Source: Cymbidium sinense
Lineage: Eukaryota > Streptophyta > Magnoliopsida > Asparagales > Orchidaceae
Direction of reading: 5' to 3'
Assembly: GCA_021442155.1 (NCBI GenBank)
Contig: CM038222.1
Location: forward strand, 21,028,923-21,092,922
DNA length: 64,000 nucleotides
The notes beneath the pieces were generated by a model that worked only from the letters and a program-made list of their open reading frames with translations, had not been told where the DNA came from and ran no database searches. Within the stretch, counting starts at the first letter, position 1. Every line of letters begins with the position of its first letter. Position numbers and translations under genes: made by a program. Shown here piece by piece: positions 1 to 13,000 of this stretch.

Positions 1-56
1 TGATGAAATCGAAAAGAAGAAATGTTGAATTTGAATATGTTCTCTATTAAAAAAAA
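1..56 (+). pseudogene. GR-RBP 3' UTR end with A-run, copy 1 (cut by window edge)
   Basis: The first bases match the last part of the 3' UTR seen in the longer copies at 2.8, 6.2, 23.4 and 59.5 kb: the TGATGAAATC, AAGAAGAAATGTTGAAT and TTCTCTATTAAAA elements occur in the same order. The A-run at 49-56 passes straight into telomeric repeats. The coding part, if present, lies left of the window. Confidence 0.8.
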
Positions 57-435
57 CCTTAAACCCTAAACCCTAAACCCAAAATCCTAAATCCTAAACT
101 AAAACTTAAACCCTAAACCTAAAACCTAAAACATAAACCCTAAACCCTAAACCCTAAACCCTAAACCATGAACCCTACAATCCCTAAACCTTAAAAACTA
201 AACCTTAAACCCTATACCCTAAACCCTAAACCATAAATCCTAAACACTAAATCCTAAATGCTAAACCATAAATCCCTAAGCTCTAAACCCTAAACCCTAA
301 ACCCTAAACCCTAAAGCCCTAAACCCTAAACTCTAAAACCTACAACCCTAAACCCTAAAAACTAAACTAACCATAAACCCAAAATTAACCCTAAACCCTA
401 AATCCTAAGCTAACTTTGAACCCAAACCCTAAACC
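57..435 (+). repeat. Near-canonical telomeric tract downstream of copy 1
   Basis: Mostly CCCTAAA with single-base variants. The irregular piece at 93-112 recurs after the A-runs of copies 4 (23,868 onward) and 6 (63,743 onward), which marks the segment as duplicated together with the GR-RBP fragment rather than formed independently. Confidence 0.85.
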
Positions 436-553
436 TTAAATAAAGATGTCATTAGGAGAAGATTTAAAGAATGACCTAATCCACTGTAACGTAAAGAGGT
501 AGTTGGGCTCGATCGTCCCTAGGAGTAAGTCGTCATCGCTGAATGTAACTAAA
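436..553 (-). pseudogene. Non-telomeric islet; Ty3/gypsy pre-protease remnant
   Basis: This mixed-composition patch interrupts the array. On the minus strand, 549-484 reads as 22 open codons including TFSDDDLLLG. That resembles the [IV]TF[ST]DEDLLLG stretch which precedes the aspartic protease in many plant Ty3/gypsy polyproteins. The same frame stays open to about 439. The 436-482 half recurs at 24,128-24,174, where it leads into the central island. It is probably a small retrotransposon scrap. The family call rests on one short motif. Confidence 0.45.
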
Positions 554-2815
554 TTAAAACCTAAACCTAAGCAATAAACTAAAAAATAAAACATAAAATT
601 AAATAAAAAATAAAACCTAAACCCTAAATAAAAAAATCTAAACCTAAAATAAAAAGAAAATAAAATAAACTAAACTAAACTAAAAAATAAACCTAAAAAT
701 AAATCTAAACTTAAATTAAAAAATAAAACCTAAAAATAAACTTAAAACAAAAAATTAAAACCTAAACCTAAAGAAATAAAATAAAAATCTAAACCTAAAC
801 CTAAACCTAAAAATAAAAATAAAACCTAAACCTAAAAAATAAAAATAAAAATAAAACTAAACTAAAAAATAAACCTAAACCCAAAAAAATAAACTAAAAT
901 AAATAAACCTAACATTAATAAACTAAACTAAATAAAAATACAAATAAACCAAAATCAGAAGAAAAAAATAAAATAAACTAGAATAAATAAAAAATAAACT
1001 AAATAAACCTAAACTTACTAGTTTACTTAATTTAAAAAAAATAAAAAATTTTAAAAAATTAAAAAATAAAACCCTAACCCTAAACCCTAAAAATAACCCA
1101 TAAACCTACAACCCTAAACCCTAAAACCTTAAAACCTCAACCCTAAATCCTAAATCCTAAACCCTAAAACCCTAAACCCTAAACCCTAAAACCCTAAACC
1201 CTATACCTTAAACCCTAAACCCAAAATCCAAAACTAACCTTAAACTTTAATCCCTAAACCCTAAACCCCAAACCCTAAACCCTAAACCCTAAACCATAAA
1301 CCCTAAACCCTAAACACTAAAAACCTAAAAACCTAAACCTAAATTAAATATATCCTTAAAAAACAAATAAAATTGAAACCTAAATAAAACAAAATAAATA
1401 AAAACCTAAACTAAAACCTAAACCTAAACCAAAAAATAAAATAAAATAAAAATTAAAAATTAAACTAAAATAAAATAAATAAAATTTAGACTAAACTAAA
1501 AAGATAAAATAAACCTAAATAAAATAAAACCTAAATGTAAAATAAAAATAAAATAAACTTATAATAAAATAAAATAAAAACTATATAGAAACCTAAACCT
1601 AAAAATAAAACCTAAACCCCAAAATATAAAATAAACTATACCTAAAATAAATAAAATAAAATAAAATAAACCTAAACCAAAACTAGAATAAACTAAACTA
1701 AAATAAATAAAACCAAAACCTAAACCATAAACTAAACTTAGAAACATGTAAATAAATAGAGATTAAAATAAACTAGAAATAAACCTAAACCTAAACTAAA
1801 AATTAAACCTAAAAATGGACCTAAAATAAAAACATAAAACCTAAACCTAAGAAAATAAAATAAAAACCTAAAACCTAAACCTAAAAAAATAAAATAAAAA
1901 CTTAAATCTAAACCTAAAAAAAAAATCTAAACTTAAAAAATAATAAAATAATAAAAAAAACTCAACTAAAAAATAAACCTAAACCTAAACATAAAAAATA
2001 AACTAAAATAAAAAACCTAAACTAAAATAAATAAATAAAACTAAATAAAAATTAAAAAATATACAAAAATTAAATTAAAAAATAAAATAAGCTAAAATAA
2101 ATAAAAAATAAACTAAATAAACCTATCGATTTACTTAATTTTTAAGCAACCCTAAACCCTAAACCCTAAAAATCCTAAACCTTAAAGCCTAAATCCTAAC
2201 GCTAAACACTAAACCCTAAAATTGTAAATCCTAAAACCTAAACCCTAAACCCTAAAAGCCTAAAAACCTAAACCTAAACTAAACAAAACCTTAACATAAA
2301 ATATATAGAAAACCATAAACCTAAATAAAATAAAAATATAAAATAAAATAAAAACCTTTACTAAAACCTAAACCTAAACCTAAAAATAAAATAAAATAAA
2401 CTAATAAATATAAACTAAAATAAAATAAATAAAAACCTAAACTAATCTAAAATTTAAATAAAATAAATTTAAGAATAAAAAACCTAAATAAAATAAAAAC
2501 TAAACATAAAATAAAAATAAAATAAACTTGAATTAAAGTAAAATAAAAACTAATTAAAAACCTAAACCTAAAAAATAAACCTAAAAATAAATATAAAATA
2601 ATTCCTAAACCCAAAACAAAAAAAAAAGAAAACTAAAACCTAAAATAAAAATAAAATAGATAAAATAAAGTAAACCTAAACCTAAACTAAAATAAATAAA
2701 TCCTAAACCAAAACCTAAAATAAACTAAACCTAAACCTAAACATAAAATAAATAAAATAAAATAATCTAAAAATAAACTTAAACCTAAACTAAAAAAATA
2801 AAACAAAAAATAAAC
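554..2815 (+). repeat. Telomere-derived higher-order units with junctions at 1,018 and 2,127
   Basis: One partial unit ends at the 1,018 junction. The next complete unit begins with canonical repeats at about 1,070-1,320, runs through A-rich sequence with the anchor AAATGTAAAATAAAA at about 1,536, and ends at the 2,127 junction. A third unit follows until the GR-RBP copy. A minus-strand open stretch at 1,559-1,747 is a Phe/Tyr/Leu-rich low-complexity artefact of the A-rich repeat. Confidence 0.85.
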
Positions 2816-3150
2816 CCATTATGGAGGCAGGAGGGGCAATGGAAGTTACAGTAGTGATGGTGGCGAAGGGAGGGATTGGGGATATGATGGTGGATCCCAC
2901 TACTTGAGAGGCCAGGGTGGTTCTGATGGGAACTGGAGAAACTGAAGAATGGTCGATCCGATCTCCTACTTACGGAACTATGTCTAAACAATAGAGACGA
3001 TTGTAGTTATCTAGGGTTTTTTATTTGCTCTATGCATGCTCATTTTTTATCTATGTCGTCGCTTATGTCTTAAAAAACTTGGTGTGTTACTTGGTTGTTG
3101 AAATCAAAAAGAAGAAATGTTGAATCTAAATTTATTCTCTATTAAAAAAA
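2816..3150 (+). pseudogene. GR-RBP 3' fragment, copy 2, with open C-terminus
   Basis: Frame 2820-2945 encodes 41 residues and a stop with no internal interruption. It starts YGGRRGNGSYSS and ends GGSDGNWRN, the Gly/Arg/Tyr/Ser-rich tail style of plant glycine-rich RNA-binding proteins, which bind RNA through an N-terminal RRM. The RRM and most of the glycine-rich domain are missing. About 200 bp of 3' UTR follow, then the A-run 3144-3150, then CCTAAACCC repeats. No start codon or promoter belongs to it, so it is a fragment. Of the coding copies this is the least damaged. Confidence 0.8.
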
Positions 3151-6100
3151 TCCTAAACCCTAAACCCTAAACCCTAAAACCCTACACCCGAAAAGCCTAA
3201 ACCCTAAACCCTAAGCCCGAAAACCTAAACCCAAAACCCAAAACCCTAGACCTTAAACCCCAAACCTTAAAGACTAAACCCTAAACCCTAAAAAGCTAAA
3301 AATTTAAACCTAAACTAAATAAAACATAAAAAATAAAGTAAATAAAACACCTAAACTAAAAATAAAATAAAAAACATAAACTAAAACCTAAACCTAAACA
3401 TAAACCTAAAAAGAAAATAAAATAAAAAATAAAAACTAAACTAAAATAAAATAAATAAAAACTTAAACTAACTTCAAAAATAAAAATTCTAAATAAAATA
3501 AAAACTAAACCTAAAATAAAAATAAAATAATTATAAATTATAATAAAATAAAAAACTAAATAAAAAAGTAAACCTAAAAAAAGAACTTATAAATAAATAG
3601 AAAATAAAACCTAAACCCTAAACTAAAAAAACTTAAACCTAAAATAAAAATAAAATAAACCTAAACCTAAACTAAAATAAACTAAACATAAACCTAAACC
3701 TAAACCTAAATTAAATTAAATTAAATAAATTAAAAGTAAACCTAAACCTAAACTAAAAATAAAACTTAAAAATAAACCTAAAATAAAAACCTAAAACCTA
3801 AGCCTAAAAAAATAAAATAAAAACCTAAACCTAAACCTGAAAATAAAAAATAGAAACTAAACCTAAAAAATAAAATATAAATAAAACTAAGCTAAAAAAT
3901 AAACTTAAACCTAAACTTAAACCTAAAAAAGTAAACTAAAATAAAAGAACATAAACTAAAATTAATAACTAAATTAAATAAAAATAAAAATAAACTTAAA
4001 TAAAAATAAAAAAATAAAATAAACTTAAATAAATAAAAAATAATTGAAATAAACTAATACCTGCCAATTTATTTAATTTAAAAAAATAAAAATATATAAA
4101 ATAAAATAAAAACACTAGACCCTAAACCTACAACCCTAAAGCCTTAATCCCTAAACCCTAAACCTTAGACCCTGAAAACCTAATAACCTAAATCTAAACT
4201 AAATATAACCTAAAAATAAAATGATTTAAAAAAACCTAAACCTAAAAAAAAATATTTAAAATAATATAAAAACCTATACTAAAACCTAAACCTAAACCTA
4301 GAAATAAATTAAAATAAAATAAAATAAATAAAAACCTAAACTAAACTAAAAAAAATAAAATAAACCTAAAAATAAAATACCTAAATAAAATAAAACCTAA
4401 ATGTCAAATAAAAATAAAATAAATCGATAATAAAATAAAATAAAAACTAAATAAAACCCTAATTCTAAAAATAAAACCTAAACCCTAAACTAAAAAAAAA
4501 TCTAAACCTAAAATAATCAAAATAAAATAAACCTAAACTTAAACTAAAATAAACTAAACTAAAATAAATAAAACCTAAACCTAAACCTAAAATAAACTAA
4601 ACCTAAACCCTAAACTAAATAAATTAAAATAAATTAAAAATAAACCTAAATCAAATTTAAAAATTAAACCGAAAAATTAACCTAAAATAAAAACCTAAAA
4701 CCTAAACCTAAAAAAGTAAAATAAAAACCTAAACCTAAACCTAAAAATAAAAAATAAAACCTAAACCTAAAAAATAAAATAAAAATAAAAATAAAAATCA
4801 ACTAACAAATAAACCTAAACCTAAACCTAAACCAAAATCAAAAAAATAAACTAAAATAAAAAACCTAAACTAAACTAAATAAAAATAAAAAGATACATAA
4901 TTAAAAAAATTTAAATAAACTATAAAAAAATAGAAAATAAACTAATTAAATCTAGGAGTTTAATTAATTTTTAAAAAACCAAACCCTAAACCCTAAAAAC
5001 CCTAAACCATAAAGCCTAAACACTAAACCTTAAACCCTAATCCCTAAACCCTAAAATTGTAAACCCTAAAATTGTAAAGTCTAAACCCTAATAACCTAAA
5101 AAATTGAACATAAACTAAATAAAATCTAAAAATAAAATATATAAAAAAACCCAAACATAAAAAAATAAAAATATAAAATAAAATAAAAACCTGAACTAAA
5201 ACCAAAACCTAAACTTGAAAATAAAATAAAATAATCTAATAAAAATAATCTAAAATAAAATAAATAAAAACCTAAACTAAACTAAAAAATAAAATAACCC
5301 TAAGATTAAAAAACCTAAAGAAAATAAGTAAAAACCTAAACCTAAAAAATAATCCTAAAAATAAAACCTAAAAATAAATATAAAATAAATCCTAAACCCT
5401 AAACCTTAAATAAAAATAAAATAAACCAAATAAAATAATCCTAAACCTAAACTAAAATAAATAAAACCTTAACCTAAACCTAAAATAAATTAAACCTAAA
5501 CTTAAACATAAACTAAATAAAATAAAATAAACTCAAAATAAACCTAAACCTAAACTAAAAAATAAAACCTAAAAACAAACCTAAATTAAAACCTAAAACC
5601 TAAATAAATAAAATAAAAACTTAAACTTAAACCTAGAAATAAAAAATAAAACCTAACCATAAAAATAAAATAAAAATAAAACTCAACTAAAAAATAAACC
5701 AAAACCTAAACCTAAACCTAAAAAAATTAACAAAAATAAATAACTTATACTAAAATAAATAAACCTAAAATGAATAAACTAAACTAAATAAAACTAAAAA
5801 AAATAAACCTAAATAAAAATAAATAAAATAAAATAAACTAAAATAAATAAATAAAAAAACTAAATAAACCTAAACTTACCAGTTTACTTCATTAAAAAAA
5901 AACTAGAAACCCTAAATCCTAAGCTCTAAACCTACAACCCTAAACCTCAAACTCTAAACCCTAATCCCTAAACCCTAAATGCTAAATCCTAAACCTACAA
6001 CCATTTACCCTAAACCTTAAACCCTAGACCCTAAACCCTAAACCCTAACCCTAATCCCTAAACCTTAAACCCTAAATCATAAACACTAACCCTAAACTCT

Positions 6101-6164
6101 AAACCTAAACCTAAAGTAATTAAATAAATAAAAAAAAAACCAAAACCCTAAAACATAATAAACC
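3151..6164 (+). repeat. Telomere-derived units between GR-RBP copies 2 and 3
   Basis: Canonical tract at 3,155-3,300, then three A-rich unit bodies ending at 4,064, 4,955 and 5,879. The last unit head (about 5,900-6,110) is rich in canonical CCCTAAA. The spacing of the 4,064, 4,955 and 5,879 junctions (about 890 and 920 bp) is the most regular in this part. Confidence 0.85.
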
Positions 6165-6615
6165 TAGGGTCAATCTAGATCTGGCGATGGAGGCGACGGC
6201 GGAGGCGATGGTTGTCTTAGTGCTGGTGGGGGATCTAGAGGTGATGGTGGATATGGAGGTGGTGGTCGGAGCGGTGGTGGTTATGAAGGCAGGAGGAATG
6301 ATGAAAGTTATAGCAGTTGTGGTGGCAGAGGGAAAGAATAGGGATATGATGGTGGATGCCTCTACTTGAGAGGCTAGGGTGGTTCTGATGGGAACTCGAG
6401 AAACTGAAGAAAGGCTGATCTGATCTGCTACTTATGGAACTTTATCTTTACAATAGAGACATTTTTAGTTATCTAGGGTTTTTAATTTTCTCTGTGTGCT
6501 CATTTTCTATCTATGTCATCGCTTGTGTCTTAGAAAACTTGGTGTGTTACTTGGTTGATGAAATCACAAAAAAAAAAAGAAATGTTAAATTTGAATTTGT
6601 TCTCTCTTAAAAAAA
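6165..6615 (+). pseudogene. GR-RBP 3' fragment, copy 3
   Basis: Frame 6171-6407 begins QSRSGDGGDGGG, as at the end of the RRM (EAQSR) and the start of the glycine-rich domain. It continues through GGYGGGGRSGGGYEGRR and ends DGNSRN. In-frame stops at 6339-6341 and 6375-6377 break it, and the Trp of the terminal NWRN is replaced by Ser. The 3' UTR follows to an A-run at 6609-6615, then telomeric repeats. A Met/Val/Glu-rich open stretch at 6,187-6,369 is only an out-of-frame reading of the glycine codons. The left edge abuts telomere-like sequence, so the copy is 5' truncated. Confidence 0.85.
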
Positions 6616-9600
6616 GCCCTAAACCCTAAACTAAAACACTCTAAACCTAACCACTAAACCCTAAACCCCAAATCCTAAACCCTATGCTAACCCTAAACCC
6701 TAAACTGTAAGAACCCAAAACCCAAAACTTTAAACCCTAAACCCCAAACCCTAAACCTTAAACCCTAAACACTAAACCCTAAACCCTAAACCCAAAATAG
6801 TAAACCCTAAACCCTAAACCCTAAAAATCTAAAAACCTAAACCTAAACTAAATAAAACAAAAAAAATAAATAAATAAATAAACCTAAACGTAAATTAAAT
6901 AATAAAATAAAATAAAATAAAAACCTAACTTAGAACCTAAACCAAAACCTAAAAAAATAAAAAATAAAAACTAAACTAAAATAAAATAAATAAAAACCTA
7001 AACTAAACTAAAAATAAAATAAACATAAAAAATAAAAAAAGTAAATAAAATAAAACTAAATGTAAAATAAAAATAAAATAAACTTAAAATAGAAACTAAA
7101 TAAAAACCTAAACATAAAATAAACAAAATAAAATAAACCTAAACCTAAACTAAAATAAATAAAACCTAAACCTAATAAAATTAAATAAACTAAAAATAAA
7201 TTTAAACCTAAACTTAAAAATAAAACTTAAAAATAAACCTAAAAGAAAAACCTAAAACCTAAACCTAAAAAATAAAATAAAAACCTAAACCTAAACTTAA
7301 AATAAAAAATAAAACTTAAACCTATAAAATAAAATAAAAACTAAACTAAAATAAAAAAATAAACATAAACCTAAACCTAAACCAAAAAATAAACTAAAAT
7401 AAAAAACCTAAAATAAAATTAATAATCTTAAAATAAATAATCAAAACTAAATAAAAATAAAATAAAATAGACTAAAAATAAAAAAAAATATACTAAATAA
7501 ACTAAATAAACCTAAACGTACCCATTTACTTAATTTTAAAAAAAAAATAAAACACTAATCCCTAAACCCTAAATCTTAAACCCTAAACACTTAACCTTAA
7601 ACCCTAAATCCTAAAAGTTAAACCCTAAATCCTAAACTATAAACCCTAAACCCTAAATCATAAAACTAACCTTAAACCCTAAACCCTAAACCTACAACCC
7701 TAAACCTCTGACTAAAACCCACAAAACCTAAACCTAAACCCACTAAACCACACAAACCCCAACCCAAACCTAAACCAAACCCTAAACCCTAAACCACAAA
7801 CCAAACCCAACTTAACCACAAACCTTAAACCCTAAAACCCACCAAACTAAACCCCAAACAAACACAAACCCCCAAACCTAAAACTAAATACTAAACTAAA
7901 AATACCTAAAAAAATTTTAAAAAAGAGAAAAACCTAAACCTAAGTTAAACAAGAAAAAATAAAATAAAAACCAAAACTAAAACCTAAACCAGAACTTAAA
8001 CATAAACCTAAACTTAAAAATAAAATAAAATTAAAAATAAAAAAGAAACTAAGTTAAAATAAATAAAAACCTAAACTAAACTAAATAAATAAAATAAACC
8101 TAAAATTTTAAGAAAACATTAATAAAATAAAACCTAAACATAAAATAAAAATAAAATAAACCCAAAATAAAGTAAAATAAATACTAAATAAAATCCTAAA
8201 CCTAATAAAAAAACTAAAAATAAATAAAAAATAAAACCAATCCCTAAACTAAAAAAAACCTAAACCTAAAGTAAAAAAAAAAAAACCTAAACCTAAACTA
8301 AAATAAACTAAACTAAAATAAATAAAATCTAAACTTAAACCTAAAATAAACTAAACCTTAACCCTAAACTAATTAGAATAAAATAAACTAAAAAAAACCT
8401 AAACTGAAACTAAAAATTAAAACCTAGAAATAAACCTAAAATAAAAACCTAAAAATAGATAAAAAAATAAAACCTAAACCCTAAACTAAAACAAAACCTA
8501 AACCTAAAATAAAAATAAAATAAACCTAAACCTAAACTAAAATAAATAAAACCTAAACCTAAACCGTAAACTAAATAAAGAAATTAAACTAAAAATAATC
8601 ATAAACCTAAACTAAAAATTAATACCTAAAAATAAAGTTAAAATAAAAACCTAAAAACTGAACATAAAAAAATAAAATAAAAACCTGAACCTAAACCTAA
8701 AAATAGAAAATAAAACCTAAACCTAAAAAATAAAATAAAAAATAAAAAATAAACCTAAACTTAAACCTAAGCTTAAAAAGTAAACTAAAATATATAATTC
8801 TAAAATAAAAAAACTAAAAGAAATAAAATAAAGTTAAACCTAAATAAAAATAAAAAAATAAAATAAAAAATAGATATAAAATAGACTAGATAAACTAAAT
8901 AAGCCTAAACCTATGAGTTGACTTAATTTAAAAAAAAATTAAAATAAATAAAAATAAATTATATAAACCCTAAACCCTAAACCATAAACCCTAAACCTCA
9001 ACCCTAAATCCTAAATGCTAAATCCCAAAACCCCAAACCCTAAAACCCTGAATCATAAACCCTAAACCCTAAAATCTACAACCTTAAAAACTAAACCATA
9101 AACCCCAAACCCTAAACCCAAAACCCTAAAAACTAAAAACCTAAAAACCTAAACTGAAACTATAAAAAAAAAAAAATAAATAAATTAAAAAACCTAAACC
9201 AAAATAAAATAAAAAATAAAATAAAATAAAAACTTAGACTAAAACTTAAACCTAAACTTAAAAAAGAAAATAAAATAAAAAATAAAAAATTAAATAAAAT
9301 AAAGTAAATAAAAACCTAAACTAAATTAAAAATTGAATGACCAAAATAAAATAAAAACTAAACTTTTAAAAAAAAAGCCCAAAATAAATTAAAATATAAA
9401 CTAAATGAAAACCAAAACCTAAAAATACATAAAAATATAAAACATAAATCTTAAAAAATACTTAAATAAAAAACCTAAACTCAAATAAATAAACCTAAAA
9501 TAAATAAACTAAACTAAATCAAAATAAAAATAAACCTAAATCAAAATAAAAATAAAATAAATAGAAATAAATAAAAATTAAACTAAATAAACCTAAACCT

Positions 9601-10034
9601 ATAGTTTACTTAATTAAAAAAATTAAAATAATAATAATAAATAATAATAATAATAAATATAAAAAACCATAACCCTAAACCATAAAACAAACCCTAAACC
9701 CTAAACTCTAAACCCTAGCTCTAAAAAACCCCCCAAACCCAAAACCCAAAACAATAAACCTTAAACCCTAAACCATAAAACATACAACCCTAACCCAAAA
9801 CCCAAAACCCAAAACCCTAAACCCTAAACCCTAAACCTTAAACCCCAAACCCTAAACCTTAAACCCTAAAAACCTAAAAACCTAAACCTAAACTAAATAA
9901 AACCTAAAAATAAAGTAAATATAAAACCTAAACCTAAATGAAAATAAAAATAAACCTAAATCAAAATGAATAATAAAATAAACTAAAATAAATAAAAAAA
10001 TAAACTAAATAAACCTAACAAGTTTACTTAATTT
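6616..10034 (+). repeat. Telomere-derived units with junctions at 7,523, 8,915, 9,603 and 10,021
   Basis: Unit lengths vary strongly here. The last two junctions are only about 420 bp apart, so an internal part of a unit has been lost. The anchor AAATGTAAAATAAAA recurs at about 7,058. An AAT trinucleotide run sits at about 9,627-9,657. Confidence 0.83.
7706..7880 (+). repeat. C-rich telomere-variant island (CACC/CCAAACC type)
   Basis: CCCTAAA is replaced by forms such as CCACTAAACC, CCACAAACC and CCCCAAACC. Similar islands lie at 10,986-11,070, 58,035-58,260, 60,795-60,960 and 62,700-62,950. They could be true variant telomere repeats or consensus errors of long-read assembly in telomeric sequence. 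The sequence alone does not decide. Confidence 0.6.
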
Positions 10035-13000
10035 AAAAATAAAATATAAAAATCCTCCCTAAACTCTAAACCCTAAACCTAAAACCTTAAACCCTAAACT
10101 TTAAACCCTAAACCCTAAACCCTAAAATCTACAACACTAAACCCTAAACCCCAAACCCTAAACCCTAAACCCTAAACCCCAAACCCTAAACCCTAAACCC
10201 TAAATACCTAAAAACCCAACCCTAAACTAAATAAAATTTAGAAGAATTATAAATAAAATAAAATATAAATCTAAACCAAAACCTAAAAATAAAATAAAAT
10301 AAAAAAATAAAAACTAAACCAAAATAAAATAAATAAAACCTAAACTAAACTAAAAAATAAAATAAACCTAAAATAAAACTTAAATAATAAAAAATAAACA
10401 TAAAATAAAATAAAATAAACCTAAAAGAATATAAAATAAAAACTAATTAAAAACCTAAACCTAAAAAATAAACCTAAGAAAAATAAAACCTAAACTCTTA
10501 ACTAAAAAAGAAAATTAAACCTAAAACCCTAAACTAAAAAGAAACTAAAAAATAAAACCCTAAACTAAAAATAAAATAAACCTAAACCTAAACTAAAATA
10601 AACTAAACTAAAATAAATAAAATAAAATAAACTAAAAATAAAGCTAATCCTAAAAATAAAACCTAAAAATCTAAAATAAAACCTAAAACCTACCAAAAAA
10701 GAAAATAAACCTAAACCTAAACCTAAAAATAAATAAATAAAACCTAAACCTAAAAAAATAAAATAAAACTAAACTAAAAAATAAACCTAAACCTAAAAAA
10801 TAAACTAAAATTGGAAACCTAAACTAAAATAAATAAACTAAACTAAATAAAAATAAAAATAAAAATTTAAATAAAATAAAATAAATAAAAAGCTAAACTA
10901 AACATATGAGTTTTCTTGGTTTAAATAAAATAAAAATTAAAATAAAAATAAACCTTAAACCCAAAATCTATTAACCCTAAATCCTAAACAGACTTTTGCT
11001 CTCTAAACCCTAAACCTAAACCAAACCTAAATAAACCCTAAACCCAACCACAAACCCTAAACCCTAAACCTAAACCAAAAAAAACTAAACTAAACTAAAT
11101 AACACATAAATAAAATAAATAAACTAGACCAATAAAATAATAAATTAAAAAATAAAATAAAACCCAAACTAAAACCTAAACTTAAACCTAAATAAATGTA
11201 AAAATAAAATAAAATAAATTAAACTAAAATTAAATAAATAAAACCTAAACTTAAGTAAAAAAATAAAATAAACCTAAAATAAAAATTTTAAAATAAAACT
11301 AAATTTTAAAAAATAAACCTAAAATAAAATAAAATAAAACTAAATAAAACCTAAACCTATAAAATAAACCTAAAGTAAAAGTTAAAATAAATAAAAATAA
11401 AACCTAAATCCTAAATATGAACTTAAAATAAATAAATAAAATAAACCTAAATCTAAAGTAAAATAAACTAAACTAAAATAAATAGAACTTAAACTTAAAT
11501 AAACTAAATAAACTAAATAAATAAATAAATAAAAAATAAACCTAAACCTAAACTAAAATATAAAACCTAAAAATAAACCAAAAATAAAATAAAATAAATT
11601 AAATAAAATAAACCTAAACCTAAAGTAAAATAAAATAAAATAAAAAATATAAACTAAATTAAATTAAATAAATTAAAACCTAAACTAAACTAAAAATAAA
11701 ATAAACCTAAAAATAAAAAGCCTAAATAAAATAAAATCTAAATGTAAAATAAAAATAAAATAAAAACTAAATAAAAACATGAACCAAAAAATAAACCTAA
11801 AAATAAAACCTAGAAAAAAAACCTAAATCCTAAACTAAAAAAAAACTTAAACCTAAAACCCTAAACAAAAAAATAAACTTAAAAATAAAACCCTAAACTA
11901 AAAAAAAAATAAACCTAAAATAATCCTAAACCTAAACTAAAAAATAAAACCTAAAAATAAAACTAAAATAAAAACCTAAAACATAAACCTGAAAAAAATA
12001 AAATAAAAACCTAAACCTAAACCTACAAATAAAAAATAAAACCTAAAATTGAAAAATAAAATAAAAATAAAACTAAACTAAAAAATAAACCTAGACCAAA
12101 ATTTAAACCTAAAAAATAAACTAAAATAAAATACCTAGACTAAAATAAATAAACCTAAAATAAATAAACTAAAGTAAAAACAAATAAAAAACCTAAATAA
12201 AAATAAAAAATAAAATAAACTAAAATAATTAAAAAATAAACTAAATAAACTAAATAAACCTAAACTATAAGTTTACTTAATTTTAATAATAAATAAATAA
12301 ATAAATAAATAAAACTAACCCTAAACCCTAAAACTAACCCTAAACTCGAAACCTTAAAATCCTAAACCGTAAACTCTAAAAACCTAAAACCTAAACTTAA
12401 ACTAAATGAAACTTAAAAATAAAATAAATAAATAAAACTAAACTAGAATAAAAAAAAATATAAAATATAAAAACCTAAACTAAAACATAAACTTAAACGT
12501 AAAAATAAAATAAAATAAAAAATAAAAATTAAACTAAAATTAAATAAGAAAACCTAAACTAAACTATAAAATAAAATAAACCTAATAATTAAAAACCAAA
12601 ATAAAATAAAAACTAAATGTAAAATAAAAATAAAATAAGCCTAAAATAAAATAAAATAAAAACTAAATAAAAACTTAAACCTAAAAAATAAACCATAAAA
12701 TAAAATTATAAATTAAATAAAAAATAAAACCTAAACCCTAAACTAAAAAAAACCTAAACCTAAAATAAACAAAATAAAATAATCTTAAACCTAAACTAAA
12801 ATTAATAAAACCTAAAATAAACTAAACCTAAAATAAACTTAAACCTAAAATAAACTAAACCTAAAACTAAATCAAATAAAATAAACTAAAAATGAACCTA
12901 AACCAAAAAAAATATAAAACCTAAAAATAAACCTAAAATAAAAACCTAAAACATTAAACTAAGAAAATAAAATAAAAACATAAACTTAAACCTAAAAATA

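Noticed and set aside
1..170. True chromosome end at the left edge
   Set aside because: Repeats are degenerate and interrupted, and the window starts inside a GR-RBP UTR; a functional telomere would be near-perfect heptamers.
505..522. GGGCTCGATCGTCCC as a tRNA or SINE B-box
   Set aside because: The match to GGTTCGANNCC is imperfect, no A-box or cloverleaf is present, and the minus strand reads as a gypsy phrase.
1559..1747. Minus-strand open reading of Phe/Tyr/Leu-rich protein (likewise at 14,830-15,027 and 18,325-18,525)
   Set aside because: Low-complexity consequence of A-rich repeat units with few stops on that strand; no family features.
2785..2991. Minus-strand His/Ser-rich open stretch
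   Set aside because: Antisense of the GR-RBP tail, whose sense frame is recognisable.
6187..6369. Plus-strand Met/Val/Glu-rich open stretch beginning with ATG
   Set aside because: Out-of-frame reading of the glycine-rich codons; the real frame gives the GR-RBP tail.
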